From contig JAVYIG010000694.1 of NCBI GenBank assembly GCA_035222895.1, forward strand, positions 124,001 through 188,000: DNA of 64,000 bases, read 5' to 3'. This DNA comes from Strongylocentrotus droebachiensis. Its lineage: Eukaryota; Echinodermata; Echinoidea; Camarodonta; Strongylocentrotidae. Within the stretch, counting starts at the first letter, position 1; each line of letters begins with the position of its first letter. Of this stretch, positions 23,901 to 34,600 are shown one piece after another. Made by a program: the position numbers and the translations under genes. The notes under the pieces were generated by a model. It was not told the DNA's origin, did not search any database, and saw nothing but the letters and a program-made list of their open reading frames with translations.

Positions 23901-26062
23901 GTATGCCCGTTTCATATTCAAGACTTTTCATGTTAATTTTATTTTGCTCCTATTGGATAACCTTAAAGATGTTTAATATCTGCATTCCTTCATCTGTTGT
24001 TCATTGTTGAATGACTCTATCATTACTTGATAAGTCAATGTAAATGATTGCATTGTGAATGCTTCCAATGGCTGTGCATTTTTGTAGATAAAAGGAAACA
24101 ATACAACATGCATGAACTTGTAATATTTTAGAGAGGGTGAAGAGAGAATTTACAGGCATTATCAATTATATGTACTAGACTTTGAAAGAAAGTATTTTCA
24201 AATATTCTTGCAACATTTATGCATTATACTACAGGTGACTAGCAGCTATGACCCATCATCATCAAAGTAATGCACACCTGTTTTCATTTTGTTCTCTGTC
24301 CTCTTTAATACACAGCCTAATAAGAACCCTGCGGCAGACACGACGACTCACAACGGCACATCTCCTTCCTCACCAGCCCCGGCACCTCCCTCTCCAGCAC
24401 CTCAAACCAACGGCAGTAGTTCACTCCCATCAGGCGTACTATACAGAGTAAGTCATTGGCCTCGTTCACACTTGTCACTGTAAACAGCCTTAAAAATGAT
24501 ACTGCAGCAGAATAATGTGTAGATAAGTGAGTAGGGGCCTTTATAAAGTGCGGCTACATGTCATTCTCCCATACTTGTTGTTTATTTTGTATTATTTTAG
24601 TGGAGGTGTCGTGGTATAGTGGTTCAATCACTTGACTTTAAATCCAAGGACTGAAGGTCTAATCTATGTCTGGGACTAATGTCTTTTGGCAAGACATATC
24701 CACATTTGCCACTCTCCACCCAAGTATACATGGATAAATGGCAATTACTGGGGTAACAATAAATACAGGGCTATCGGGAAGAACAGCAATGATGCTGATC
24801 AAGCTTCCCAGGGTAAACAAACTTTGAGAAAAATTAACATTTAACACATTAAAATGTTTTTATTTTGCCACATTTTCTTTTTAGGCAGTGTACCTCATAT
24901 TGTGCAAACAGGGCTAGTATGTGGGTGGGTAGGTATGACTCAATCTAGGTACCTGGCCTGGGGAAGCAGATTGTCAGATATGGTTTCCACTTGAAAATGG
25001 CGATAAGACATTGAATGTTCTCTGTTTATTTTACACTTTTAGGCGAAAGCAACCCACGATTATCAGCCCAGAGACTCGGATGAATTGACGCTAGCTAAAG
25101 GAGAGATTGTATGTGTTGTACCATTTGAGGACCCAGAAGACCAGGTTTGATTACCTTTTGATTTGTCAGTCACATTAATATGGAAGAACTAGCAGAAAAA
25201 GTCTAGCATTTTCTTGTAGTGAAGGTTATGTATTGGTAATTGGAAAATTGGTGGTGAGCATTCTTTCAAATTTTGGTTTAATATGAAAGGACCTACCAGT
25301 TAGAATCATGTGTAATATTTCATAGGCATGATAAAAAAAATTGCGGTTTTTCACAAATAAATGAAATCTGTGAATTTGAATACAGAAACTTGTGATTTCA
25401 GATACTGGTTGAATGTTTCACTTGCATCTGTTTGAATTCTCCTCACTTTTGATAGCTTTGGTTCGAACATACATTTTTTTTGTGCTCAAAAACCCGCACA
25501 TAGCTTGGAGGAAGGTCAGACTTTTCATTGTAACGATCCGTATCCGGATAACCACTCCGAGTCAACTACCCCGTAGGACAACTACCCCCAGACAACTACC
25601 CCTAGGATGGTTGTCCGGGGGTAGTTGTCCTAGGGGGTAATTGACTGGGGGTGGTTATCCGGGGGGTGGATGTCCAGGGGGTAGGTGTCCTAGAACCATT
25701 ACAATTCCTAATAAATAAAAGAACCTATTCCTCAATTGTTGTTCCATTGTATATTTCATTACCAGAACCCATCCAGACTTTTAACGGTATTGTCCAAAAG
25801 CATGGTATATGCTACATATTTTATAAACAGTGATATAGAGCATTTAGATGAGAGCTTATGATTGACTTATGCATTATTTTTTATCATTTTTTCCCTTCTG
25901 TACAGATTTCATCTTCACTTTACCAAATGAGTTTCATTCCATTCTTTTTTTTGTTGCTTTTTTTAATATTTTTATTTGCAGGATGAAGGCTGGTTAATGG
26001 GCTATAAAGAGGATAATGGAGACAAAGGCGTCTTTCCTGAGAATTTTACATCAAAATTCTGA
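6251..26062 (+). CDS. BIN1: Amphiphysin/BIN1-family protein (N-BAR + SH3), 5' end missing
   Basis: Amphiphysins bind and curve membranes with a dimeric N-BAR domain and recruit dynamin-type partners through a C-terminal SH3 domain, in endocytosis and T-tubule formation. Exons with AG/GT borders and matching phase: 6251-6386, 7654-7748, 12766-12861, 16616-16714, 17300-17385, 17993-18145, 21503-21547, 23412-23649, 24316-24447, 25043-25144, 25982-26062 (TGA). They give 420 residues. BAR landmarks are VLQKLGKADETRDELFEHY in the first exon, a KRGRKLIDYDSARHNLE block (16616 exon), and LYEELNSDLHEELPSLFDSR across the 17385/17993 junction. A Ser/Thr/Pro linker with an acidic run (EERDDDEEEEEDDDD) follows. 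The SH3 has ALYDY-like THDYQPRDSDELTL, DEGWLMG and GVFPENF. The 45-bp exon at 21503 is a multiple of three and could be skipped in frame. The missing part is the N-terminal amphipathic helix (about 25-30 residues). No clear clathrin or AP2 motif is seen in the short linker. AMPH and BIN1 cannot be separated outside vertebrates. Confidence 0.95.
6533..6600 (+). repeat. Possible tRNA-derived SINE head, degenerate
   Basis: GTGGTAGAGCAAGGGTCTCA resembles an A box region and CCATGGTTCAAAAAC a decayed B box, at about tRNA spacing. The tail is unclear. Weak call. Confidence 0.35.
6690..6905 (+). repeat. Dispersed repeat, copies 2 and 3 (partial)
   Basis: Copy 2 (about 6690-6810) matches 2269-2395 over almost its whole length. 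A shorter third copy (about 6853-6900) starts again with ACACCCAAGTGGGATTTAGG. Both lie in the intron between the first two visible BIN1-like exons. Confidence 0.65.
7798..8186 (+). mobile_element. TTAA-flanked MITE, 390-bp family, full copy A
   Basis: TTAA (7794-7797) precedes AGAGAAGGTTGAGTTCTGGG. The right end CCAGAACTCAACTTTAATCT is followed by TTAA (8187-8190). A second full-length copy with the same ends is at 57967-58359 in the other orientation. It lies just after the exon ending at 7748. Confidence 0.85.
9105..9545 (+). repeat. Degenerate tandem repeat, about four units
   Basis: The phrase (GT)GAAACTTTGT(G/T) starts similar blocks at about 9110, 9241, 9389 and 9520. Each continues with purine-rich text (AAAGGGAA, GGGGTT, AAGCCTC-C). 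Units are roughly 120-150 bp and strongly diverged. Confidence 0.45.
9790..9831 (+). repeat. Two-copy 21-bp tandem repeat
   Basis: TCATCCACATTTGACCTTCA occurs twice in direct succession. Confidence 0.8.
10487..10955. mobile_element. MITE with TACCRTAATTAACG ends
   Basis: The left end TACCATAATTAACGTTGTAT pairs with the right end, whose complement reads TACCGTAATTAACGGTGTAT. The adjoining TAAACCGC(A)CCC is repeated inside (about 10530 and 10881). A TSD is not clear. Confidence 0.65.
11620..11995. repeat. GATA/GACA and GA microsatellite cluster
   Basis: Mixed GATA, GACA and TAGA tetranucleotides (about 11625-11935) are interleaved with GAGAGA runs, ending in an uninterrupted (GA)n of about 30 bases at 11950-11980. 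Confidence 0.85.
15191..15723. mobile_element. MITE with AGGGATAGTTGAGTTCTG ends, near-TTAA flanks
   Basis: The left end AGGGATAGTTGAGTTCTGTT and the right end AACAGAACTCAACTATCCCT are complementary. The right flank is TTAA (15724-15727) and the left flank TTCA (15187-15190), probably a mutated TTAA. The ends resemble those of the 390-bp family (AG-GA--GTTGAGTTCTG). It lies in a BIN1-like intron. Confidence 0.75.
17161..17249 (+). repeat. SINE-type 3' tail with ATT repeats
   Basis: CTGTAAAGCGCATTGAGAGG, then CTGAAATGCGCTATATAAGG, then (ATT)n just upstream of the exon starting at 17300. A second copy is at about 60105-60184. Confidence 0.7.
17770..17812 (+). repeat. Short SINE-type tail remnant with ATT repeats
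   Basis: GAGCGCTATACAAGAACCCA followed by (CTATT)(ATT)n, resembling the end of the copy at 17161. Confidence 0.5.
18717..20421. mobile_element. hAT-like foldback transposon with 8-bp TSD
   Basis: The 12-bp terminal repeats TAGGCCTGAGTC and (complement) TAGGCTTGAGTC are flanked by identical 8-bp CTACTGAA at 18709-18716 and 20422-20429. Just inside each end is a hairpin made of ACCGGGTCCCGACGG and its partner. Long arms (about 19046-19495 and 19670-20115) are near-perfect inverted copies. At the centre is a perfect 26+26 bp palindrome (19567-19592 and 19595-19620). There is no transposase. An 8-bp duplication is typical of hAT elements. It lies in the BIN1-like intron between exons 17993-18145 and 21503-21547. 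Confidence 0.88.
20742..21273. mobile_element. TTAA-flanked MITE, AGGTACTATGTCCC ends
   Basis: TTAA (20738-20741) precedes AGGTACTATGTCCCTTTTGC. The right end GCAAATGGGACATAGTACCT is followed by TTAA (21274-21277). It is 532 bp, non-coding, in a BIN1-like intron, about 230 bp before the 45-bp exon. Confidence 0.85.
24598..24835 (+). mobile_element. tRNA-derived SINE
   Basis: GTCGTGGTATAGTGGTTCAA is a good polymerase III A box region, and GAAGGTCTAATCTATG is a decayed B box at the right distance. An unrelated body with GGCAATTACTGGGGTAACAA follows. It lies in the intron between exons 24316-24447 and 25043-25144. Confidence 0.65.
25531..25708. repeat. Hairpin built from facing 15-bp tandem units
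   Basis: On the left, units like GGACAACTACCCCC/AGTCAACTACCCC run forward. After about 25603 the same units run in reverse (GGGGGTAGTTGTCC, GGGGGTGGTTATCC). The outer ends CATTGTAACGATC and GAACCATTACAAT also pair. It lies in the last BIN1-like intron. Confidence 0.75.
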
Positions 26063-29000
26063 TAGCTATGAACACACGGCATCCATTCTCTATCTTAGTA
26101 CACATACCCTACAGCAACATTGATACATCAGTACAGATATACGTCTCATCGAGGTACATGTAGAACTGTCATTATCTACGGGGTTGCTAGTTTTCAGCCC
26201 CTGGCTCCTTCCCTTTTGGGGCTTTATATTGTACGGAACATACGGGATGCCAACATATTGGAGTCTCTTTACAGGCTTATAGGGTGACTCAAGGTGGTAT
26301 CTGTGTATCTAGGTTTTTATATGACTGCAAACCCATGCTGCATTTTCGAACAATATACTCGTGAAAATATCAGTTTTCATGTTGGCTCTGTATCATAGCA
26401 TAGCTTCAGTCATGGAAGAAATCTAGCTTGATGAATGTTCTACATGGAAGAGAATGTGGTGAAGTGAATAGACTTTGACTATGAACTTTTATTACCGTTA
26501 TCAGTTCAAAGGCAATAGACTCTTTTGTATCGACTAGTGTGCTCAGTTAATATTGTAATTGAATATTATAATCATTCCTTGATTAGTCGCAATTAAGGGC
26601 AGGTCAAAAGAACCACAATTTCTAGACTGAAAATGATTTGAAACTAAAATAGTGTCAAATTGGTTTTGTAATTAATACTGAAATGTTATTCAAAAACGAA
26701 AGCTTAATTTATATCACAGAAATGAATTCTGAATATATGCAGGGCACCCCGCCCCCCCCCCCCCCTCCCCCTAGATCAATGTTTACCCAGTTTTCCAATG
26801 TCCCAGATATATACAAGAATGGAATTAAAAATGATATATCTTGAACCAGTAAATAGTCATTTTCGTGTTTCTAAAGTGAAGTATTGCGGAAAGAAGTGAT
26901 TTCCTTGTGACGTCATCATGTAAAACACGTGGATATTGGCCAAGTACCCAATGTTTGCCCATCATAAAGTTAAATCGATAGTTTTCTCCATTTGCTGGAA
27001 CTGACCCAAATCTTGTCCCAAATCGGTTACAAATATTGTTTTGCCATAATCCCTTGCCCTTCCCTGATATTAAGATTAAAGAGGAAAGTTTAGGTCTTAT
27101 TAAAGAGAAAATTGGTATGAAGGGTACGAAACATTTAAAAACCCTTTCTTGCCAATCAAGGTCTATTGTGATTTTGAAGTAGACAATTGTTTTCTTTTGA
27201 AGTAGACAAATTGTTACCTTTTGAAATAGATAGATTGTGTACATAAGGGTTCATGTTCCCATCGATTTGTACATGCAATACATTTTATTGGGCATTCATG
27301 TAAAAAGAAAGAAAACAAATCAGGGACTTTCATCAAAGCAAGGTTCAAAGACAGATCTCAATTTGATTGTCAATCTAGAAGTTTCAGTTTGTATTTTTGT
27401 TTTAAATTACTGTCTCATTTACTGATGGATGTTGTGGATATTTACTCCAAGGTTCAAATGCATTTGACTAGACATAGTGGGCTGAGTGACTTCGAGATAT
27501 TAGCAATCATGATTTCATTTTAGAGACTGTGAATAACTGATGGTAATATCATGCTGACAAAATTTGTGTTTGATTTTATCTTGGCGTGTGTAGTTGCTTT
27601 TAGTCGTAGGAAATATGAGGGTTGTTTGTTCAGTGTGATAAAAGATTTAGATTACAATCACTTCATGAAGGGAAAGAATATATGACACAGCTGAGGCCTC
27701 ATTCATACATGATGCTGTGAACCACTTAACAAAATAAACAGCTGTGGGAAAATAAAAGCTCTTTTACATGTATTTATGGCAGGTGGTATGAAAATGATGC
27801 TGCATGCATCATAAGACCTGTAATAAGAGTACTCCTGTATGTTATACAGAAATGGAAAGTTGCTACAATCAATAATGTAATTTTGCTGCAGTTTTTTTCT
27901 TTCTCTTTTCTTTTCTTTTCTATTGAGGGGTTCCCAGCATAGTGTGTGAATTAAGCTATATTGAATTAAATGCTGTGACTTAAGTGAATTTTTCAAATGA
28001 TGATAAACAAAGAGTCAAAAGTAGTAGTGCCTCACTCTGAATAAATTGAATATCTCTGGGGTGGTATGTTTTTCTCTCAGTACAATCCTTAAGTCATTGT
28101 CATCTCATGAAACTGGCTTCGATATGGTGAAAAAAACAAAGTTTGATGTAAAAGAAATGGCCTAAATCTACTCTGTACACTATTTCATGTTTCATTATAC
28201 AGGTTATATGCTCTGTTGAAAGTAATCTCAATCCATTGAAATGACTTGTTAGAGTTTAGTCTGCAAGAAAAGCAGAAATTAAACAATTTCCTCAATACTT
28301 ATGAATTTAATGATAAGAGATGCTATATATGAGTCTACTTTTTCCAAGCAGTGCTACATAATGATATAATTATGGTTTGAATGAAATTGTATATTAGCAA
28401 GCTCATTGATTTCCTGATAGGAGGTATTTGTAAGTCTTCAGTATCATTCAAGTAGATCAAGCATGAATGAATCAGAGATTAATTTATTACAACCCTTTTG
28501 GGTTCAGATTGAATCAGTATTGATATTTAATTTTTTGCTGAATTGTGAGGTAAATTGAGCTATGCAATACAGTAACATTGTTTTTTGATTTTTTTATTGC
28601 TACATGATTATTTTGTGGAATCTCTTTATATGATTGCTTTTTAACATTTATTATTATCATTGTTATTATCAATTTCTTTTTTCGCAAGACAATGCTGAAA
28701 TTTAAGACTTTTTTTAATTTTTAGGTAGCAGTGTATTGATTGGATGTATATATCTTGAACATTTTTTTTCTGCTTCATTTTTCCTATTATATTTGTAATA
28801 ATATTTTTTTCAATGATCAGAATATGGTAATTGTGTGAGTGAAACATTACTTTCTCTCTGACCATTACAAACTTTTTGTTTTACCTTCACTAATTTCTCA
28901 GACGATCCAGATTAGAGACAGATTCTTGCAATGAAAATATTCATTATTATCAATTGCAAAAGTGTTTTGTTCTACAGTTGTTCTTGACTTGCACAAATAT

Positions 29001-31651
29001 ACATTTTGATAGTATTAGATATCTATATTCATCTTTTTTAATACTTTGTATAACTATTTTTTGAGATGATATATACAGATTGTTAATTTGTGTCATTACT
29101 TTAAATCAACCTGATTGAACAATTGTAAATGAGCCTCATATTGTAAGGCATTAAATTAAGTTTTTTTTTTTTTACCCTATCAATTGCAATATAAGAAGCT
29201 AATTTATTACTATTTACATCAAGCTGCCATGGGAAATACAGATTTATTTCAGAGGAAGTTTGGACAATTTAACCTTTTTAAGAGATATATAACTTCTTTG
29301 AAAGTAGGAAAGACTAACTCAAATGATCTAGAATGAGTAATTTGTATTGAAATTGGATGATATTAGGAATACTAGTTAACATAATAACTCTTTCAATGCA
29401 TCATTTTTTTTTAATGGTTATTTGATACATGTAATTGAAATTAAGGTAGTTTGAAATTTTGTTAAGGCATCAATAGTTGATGTCAAATCCTTTCGTAACT
29501 ACACATATTGTGATCATAATTATGAAATAGTTGTCCTGTTTATCTAAATCAATGAAATATCAGACTCATTTTGTATGTGTGTGTGAAAGGGAGATTTTAT
29601 GTTTTTGTCTGTGTAGCTGAACATGTCAATCCCTTGTTCTCTTCTTCAATTTTCAAAGAAAATCAAGGAAATCTCTATCAACAGTAAGAAATATTTAGCA
29701 TGGATGAAATTGTACTTGAACCTGAACTACATTTAATGCTTAATATTTTTGCTTTTTGATGAAAAAATAAAATTACAAAACAGAAATGGAAAAATAAATA
29801 AATTTGAGGCAAAATACAGTAATGGTAAATATGGTATAAGAATTGCTGTGAAAATAGATCTTCATACATTTGTGTTTTGCTTTTGGGTTTGGGTTTTGAT
29901 GAGATGTTTTAGTGTGCTACAAAATTAGTCCAAATTGGGTTTGTAAGGGTGATTATATTTGAATTTAATGATATAATTTTCTACTTACATCATAAAAAGA
30001 CTACAATCCCTTTGCATAGCAGTACATGGGAACAAGTAAACAAATTATTTAAAAAAAGTATGAACTTATAATAGGAACAAGCCTGTATGTACTGTCATAA
30101 TTCCACTTGTGAGGTTATTCCAAGACTATCTGTAACAGGTATACTGTTTAAATGTTCTTTTATGTAATGTTTTTTTGTTTCCATTGTCACAGGACTATAC
30201 AGGATCTTAGCGTTGTAGTTATCTATCTATTGTTGCTTCATATGCATATTTTGAATATAACACATCCTCTGATATGCATATTAATGATACACAGACAGAA
30301 GCAGCTTGTATCATCCTTTTTAGAGCCAGAAGAGCATTAACTTGGATCATTGTACTTGGAGTTAACAACCTTCTGGTTCCAAATGGTTGATATCTTCTGC
30401 TCAGAGCCAGGAGGGCATTAACTCGTACACGGGGATAACGCCCGGCAATGACAGCCCTATTGGCTCTCAACAAATGATATGTTCATCATTGGTTGATATA
30501 AGTATATTTATGAATGGTACTGGCAAAGTCATTATAATTTGTAATCTTATGAAAATTGCTTGTGATCGAAGTCTTTTGATAACCATGTCATACCGGTTTG
30601 AACCAAAATATAGAATAGCCATATATATATTCAATCAACAATGATAAGAATATCGGGAAAGTCATTTTCCATCTCTCTTTAATAATCTAAAGTGATTAAT
30701 TTTATCACATGTGTTGCCTAACTAATTTTCCTTACTTCTTTATTATGATCATAGTAGTAGATTAAAAGCTGTTAAAGTTGTATCAGGCTGAGACACATTG
30801 GTATCTTACAAATTTATTTGGGGATCTGAACAAGTAGCAAACTCTATGAATAGTTGGTCACAATATTCATTTTGTATAAAATATATATGTAAAAAAAAAG
30901 AAACTAAACATTACTTTCTATAAGCTATTTATATATCTCTCCTGTATCAAAGTGTATGAAAGTGCATTGTAAATCTCTCTGCAATCTATTATATGTATTG
31001 TATACCAAACGCATTATGGCCTGTTGTATACTCAATGTCTGCGTGTATGTAAGTATGTAGAGTAGATAATTGTAATTATAAAAGCAATGACGTGAATACT
31101 AAAATTAATGATCGATACTGTTGACTTGTAAACAACTTTGTGTGTAATTGTACATACTATTAAAACAATTTTTGAATACATAACATTTGAAATTGGATAG
31201 TAGTTTTTGAGATTGTATGTAATCTGAAGGGATGAAACAGTTGTATGTTATGTCAAGCTTCTGATGATGTCTGACGTTATTTTAGGGGCAATAATGTATA
31301 CTTTGAACCACCCCCCCCCCCAATTGTAGATGCAGCCTTTGAAATCGATGACACACATTAAGAGATCTATATCAGAAAAAGTTTTTTTTTCTCTCTTTCA
31401 ATTTTTAATTTGTCAACATTTCTCTCATTGTCTCGTCTTTTGTACCAACACCATCCCCTATTCACTATCTTTCCTGTTATCCTATAGAACAGTGCAAATA
31501 CACGTACATGACTATTGTATAGTTTGTCATTGTTACATAATGCCTTTAATCTTACAATACTTTGGTTTAAAAAAGGTAAATGTGGTTTTAAAAAAAAGAA
31601 CAATTTGGTTATACATGATATTCAGGTTTCTTTTTTGTTCTTCAGATTGTA
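26063..31651. other. Shared 3' region between two convergent BAR genes
   Basis: This AT-rich stretch follows the BIN1-like stop codon and reaches the stop codon of the opposing BAR gene. I see no supported coding exon. It is probably a long 3' UTR of the BIN1-like gene plus the 3' UTR of the minus-strand gene. It contains poly-C tracts (26751-26764, 31311-31320), several AATAAA and TTTATT hexamers, and two diverged copies of a GCATTAACT-containing segment at about 30310-30345 and 30400-30435. The cleavage sites cannot be fixed from sequence alone. Confidence 0.55.
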
Positions 31652-34600
31652 TCATATAATTGCTCTTCCAGAATGATCAAACTGAAGGCCCTGACCCCCT
31701 CTTCCAAATGGTGGTGCTGAGCCGGGTGCCTTGCCTCCTCCAAACGTTTGACGGCCTGAAAAAAGAGATAAAGGAACTAAAAATGTGCTTTGCTTCATTT
31801 TTTGTTTGTTATATTGCACAAGGATTTCTATGCAAATGTCAAGTTTAAGCTATTCATCTAAGATATCTTTTTTAATTTATGGAGCATCTTTGGATTCAAA
31901 TGTGTTGGAAGATTCATTGGAGAGATTTATTTGCCTTGACTCTCAGTGTTTGAGATCGTCTGCATATCTGCATGCGTGAAACATACATCATGTATTTTCA
32001 TCCATTGTCCATTCTAATGGTCATAATGATCTTATTCATGTTTAGTTTGATAGTGGTGTTGACTTTGAATCCATTCGTAATGATGCTGGCTTACACAGCT
32101 ACTAGCCTTAATTGGAGGACTGACCTTGATTCGGATCGCTCACAACACAAAATTAACATAATATTATATTAACAGGTAATGAACGATTAGGCATCAACTA
32201 ATTCCAGATTTACCTGTCTTTCCCCTTCCCTGGGGTCCAACAGTAGCCGGTCTTGCGATATCTTGTACTTCTTGCTTAGAACGTCCTATACGTGGCTTGG
32301 GTTCAACTATAATTAGATTAGAATGAATATGTTTTTTTTAATCTGTTTAATAATTATTAACTTGGGTTAAATAAACCCGATCGGTACATAATTTTGTGAC
32401 TGAATAGAGGATGTTCAATTCTGATCAATCCCTACTCTTGATATGAGGTGGCTGAGAACGCTTGTTGCATACTAGGTATGGTTTTGATTGCGCTTATAGT
32501 GACTGTGCTAATTAATGAAGCCTGTACAGGTCATTAGTCCATGCGCCAGTAATTCAAAGCAATGTTTGCACTGTTTATTTAACAATCCTTATGTTGTATA
32601 ACACTCGTCCTTGGCCGTCAAATGCCAGACAAATTGCAAGTTGCTGACGCAACGGACATGATATCGTATTTTTGTCGAGGTTGGAGATGCCAACGGCACA
32701 TAAAAGTCTTGATATAGCAGACACAGACAATCCATGTTATTTATTTCAGTCTTCGATATCTACAACATTATATGGGCGTGACAAGACCTCTCACCAGGCG
32801 TTTCCTTTGGTTTGCCGAAAGAAATTGGTCTTGCAATATCTTGTACTTCTGGCTTCGGACGTCCTCCCTGTTTCCTGGATACACCTAACATTGGAGGAGA
32901 ATGAGAAGAGAGGCATTATTTTTGTCTTCAATTCGATATCAATGTCAACTCAAGTTTGATAGAAATCTCATTATAAATTTCTGACTGATTAGAGGATGAG
33001 CGATTCAGACCACATTCTCTTCTATATTAACGGAGAAATTTAGCTGTCATTTACGCCGAAGTTGGAGATGCAATTAATGACACACAAGAGTCTTGATAAT
33101 ATAGCTTGTGACATTTACTTAGGGTATAACATGATCGCAAAGTCTTTTAACAAATCAAGTTTAACATCAATTTTAATACCATATGCTGTTTAGAGGTTTT
33201 AAGGAACTCAACAAAGATTTAGAGTAATAGAATAGCCAAGGGCAGACTTGCTCTTCACTTTCGAAAGGGGAGGATGGACTTTAATTGATGTTCAAATGAT
33301 GTATAAACAATAATATTGGAAGACATGTTCTTATATCATCATTGACTTCGTTTACATAATTATTTCTCCATTGCCATATGCCTTGTTAATGCCCTGTTCA
33401 TTGCGATTATTCTCTGATTTTAATTAATAAAAACTTTAGAAGATAGAAAACCTCTTTGTAGAAATCACATTCGGATTACGTAATATGTCACTGTTGTGTT
33501 CGCACATATACATTTTTATAGGTGAAGTACAAGGCTATTGATATTGTCGGAGATTGATTTTTGAAAGCCTTTGCGTGTTGTATATTAATATGATTAATCC
33601 GAATTCTAGGCAGGTTAGGTGTAAACTTACCTTTATTGGCAGGCTTTGCTATCGTATCATTTCCCCCTCCTGGTGCGCCGACAGAAATCGGTCTTGCGAT
33701 ATCCTGCATGACCGGCTTAGGACGACCTCCCAGTTGCTTGGGTGGAGGAGGGGGAATTTGTCCCTGGTTGCTAGTAGGAGGAGGAGGTTGATAAGGCTCA
33801 TAAGAGGATTGGGTGTGGGCGGATGTAGTCCAGCCGACACGTTGTTTGTTCGTGCTGGAGACTCGTCGATGCCCTCCCTGACCGACACTCATTTCAAGCC
33901 GGACGTTCTCCAAGTCGATCACCATCTTAAGAACAGTTCCCGAGATCTACGATTTGATAACGATACATGAAAGTTGGGGATGAATGCCCCAAAATGACAT
34001 GTTTGTCTACTAATCTCCCTATTATTCCTAATTATCATTATTCACATGTGTCCTATAATTTCTTCTTTTGATGAAAAGTTATAAATTGAATGTGGCTATT
34101 ATTTTTCTTCCCTTTTGTCTTTCCTCTTCATATTTCTTTTTGTCAGCTGAGAACTAAACACCAAAAGTCTCATGAATCCGTGTGCGATGTGGTTTATTAT
34201 CCAATATGACATATTTTTCGTTAACAATCTGCGATTGATATTTATAAAAAAAAGACTTGTTTAATGGAAAGGAAAAAAAAAGAACTATGACTTTTGTGAA
34301 ATTTTGTTAAAAAGGCATAATCATGACGATCGCACCGTCGAAAATTACATACTACTTCATTGGTGTTACTCTTGATTTTGAATACACGTATTTCTATCTT
34401 AAGTTAATGTCCATGATCTCAAATAAAGGTTTAATATGTGTCGGCAGCACTAACTTACTTTGGATGATTCTGAATAGAAGTCATTATGAGCTGTGTAGAC
34501 TGACTTGAAGATGTCGATAACAAAGCCTCCTCGCCTGTATAAATAACAATCATTGTTTTAAAAACTAACTTTATTTTAATATGACACTTCACGTTGACAC

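Noticed and set aside
24598..24672. tRNA gene
   Set aside because: The A box is good but the B box is decayed and no full cloverleaf forms; the following body is SINE-like.
26825..27244. 139-codon open frame on the minus strand
   Set aside because: It lies in the AT-rich 3' region of the BIN1-like gene, has no recognisable domain or splice context, and reads as low-complexity hydrophobic/basic text.
33554..33970. 138-codon plus-strand open frame
   Set aside because: It is the antisense shadow of the largest exon of the minus-strand BAR gene.
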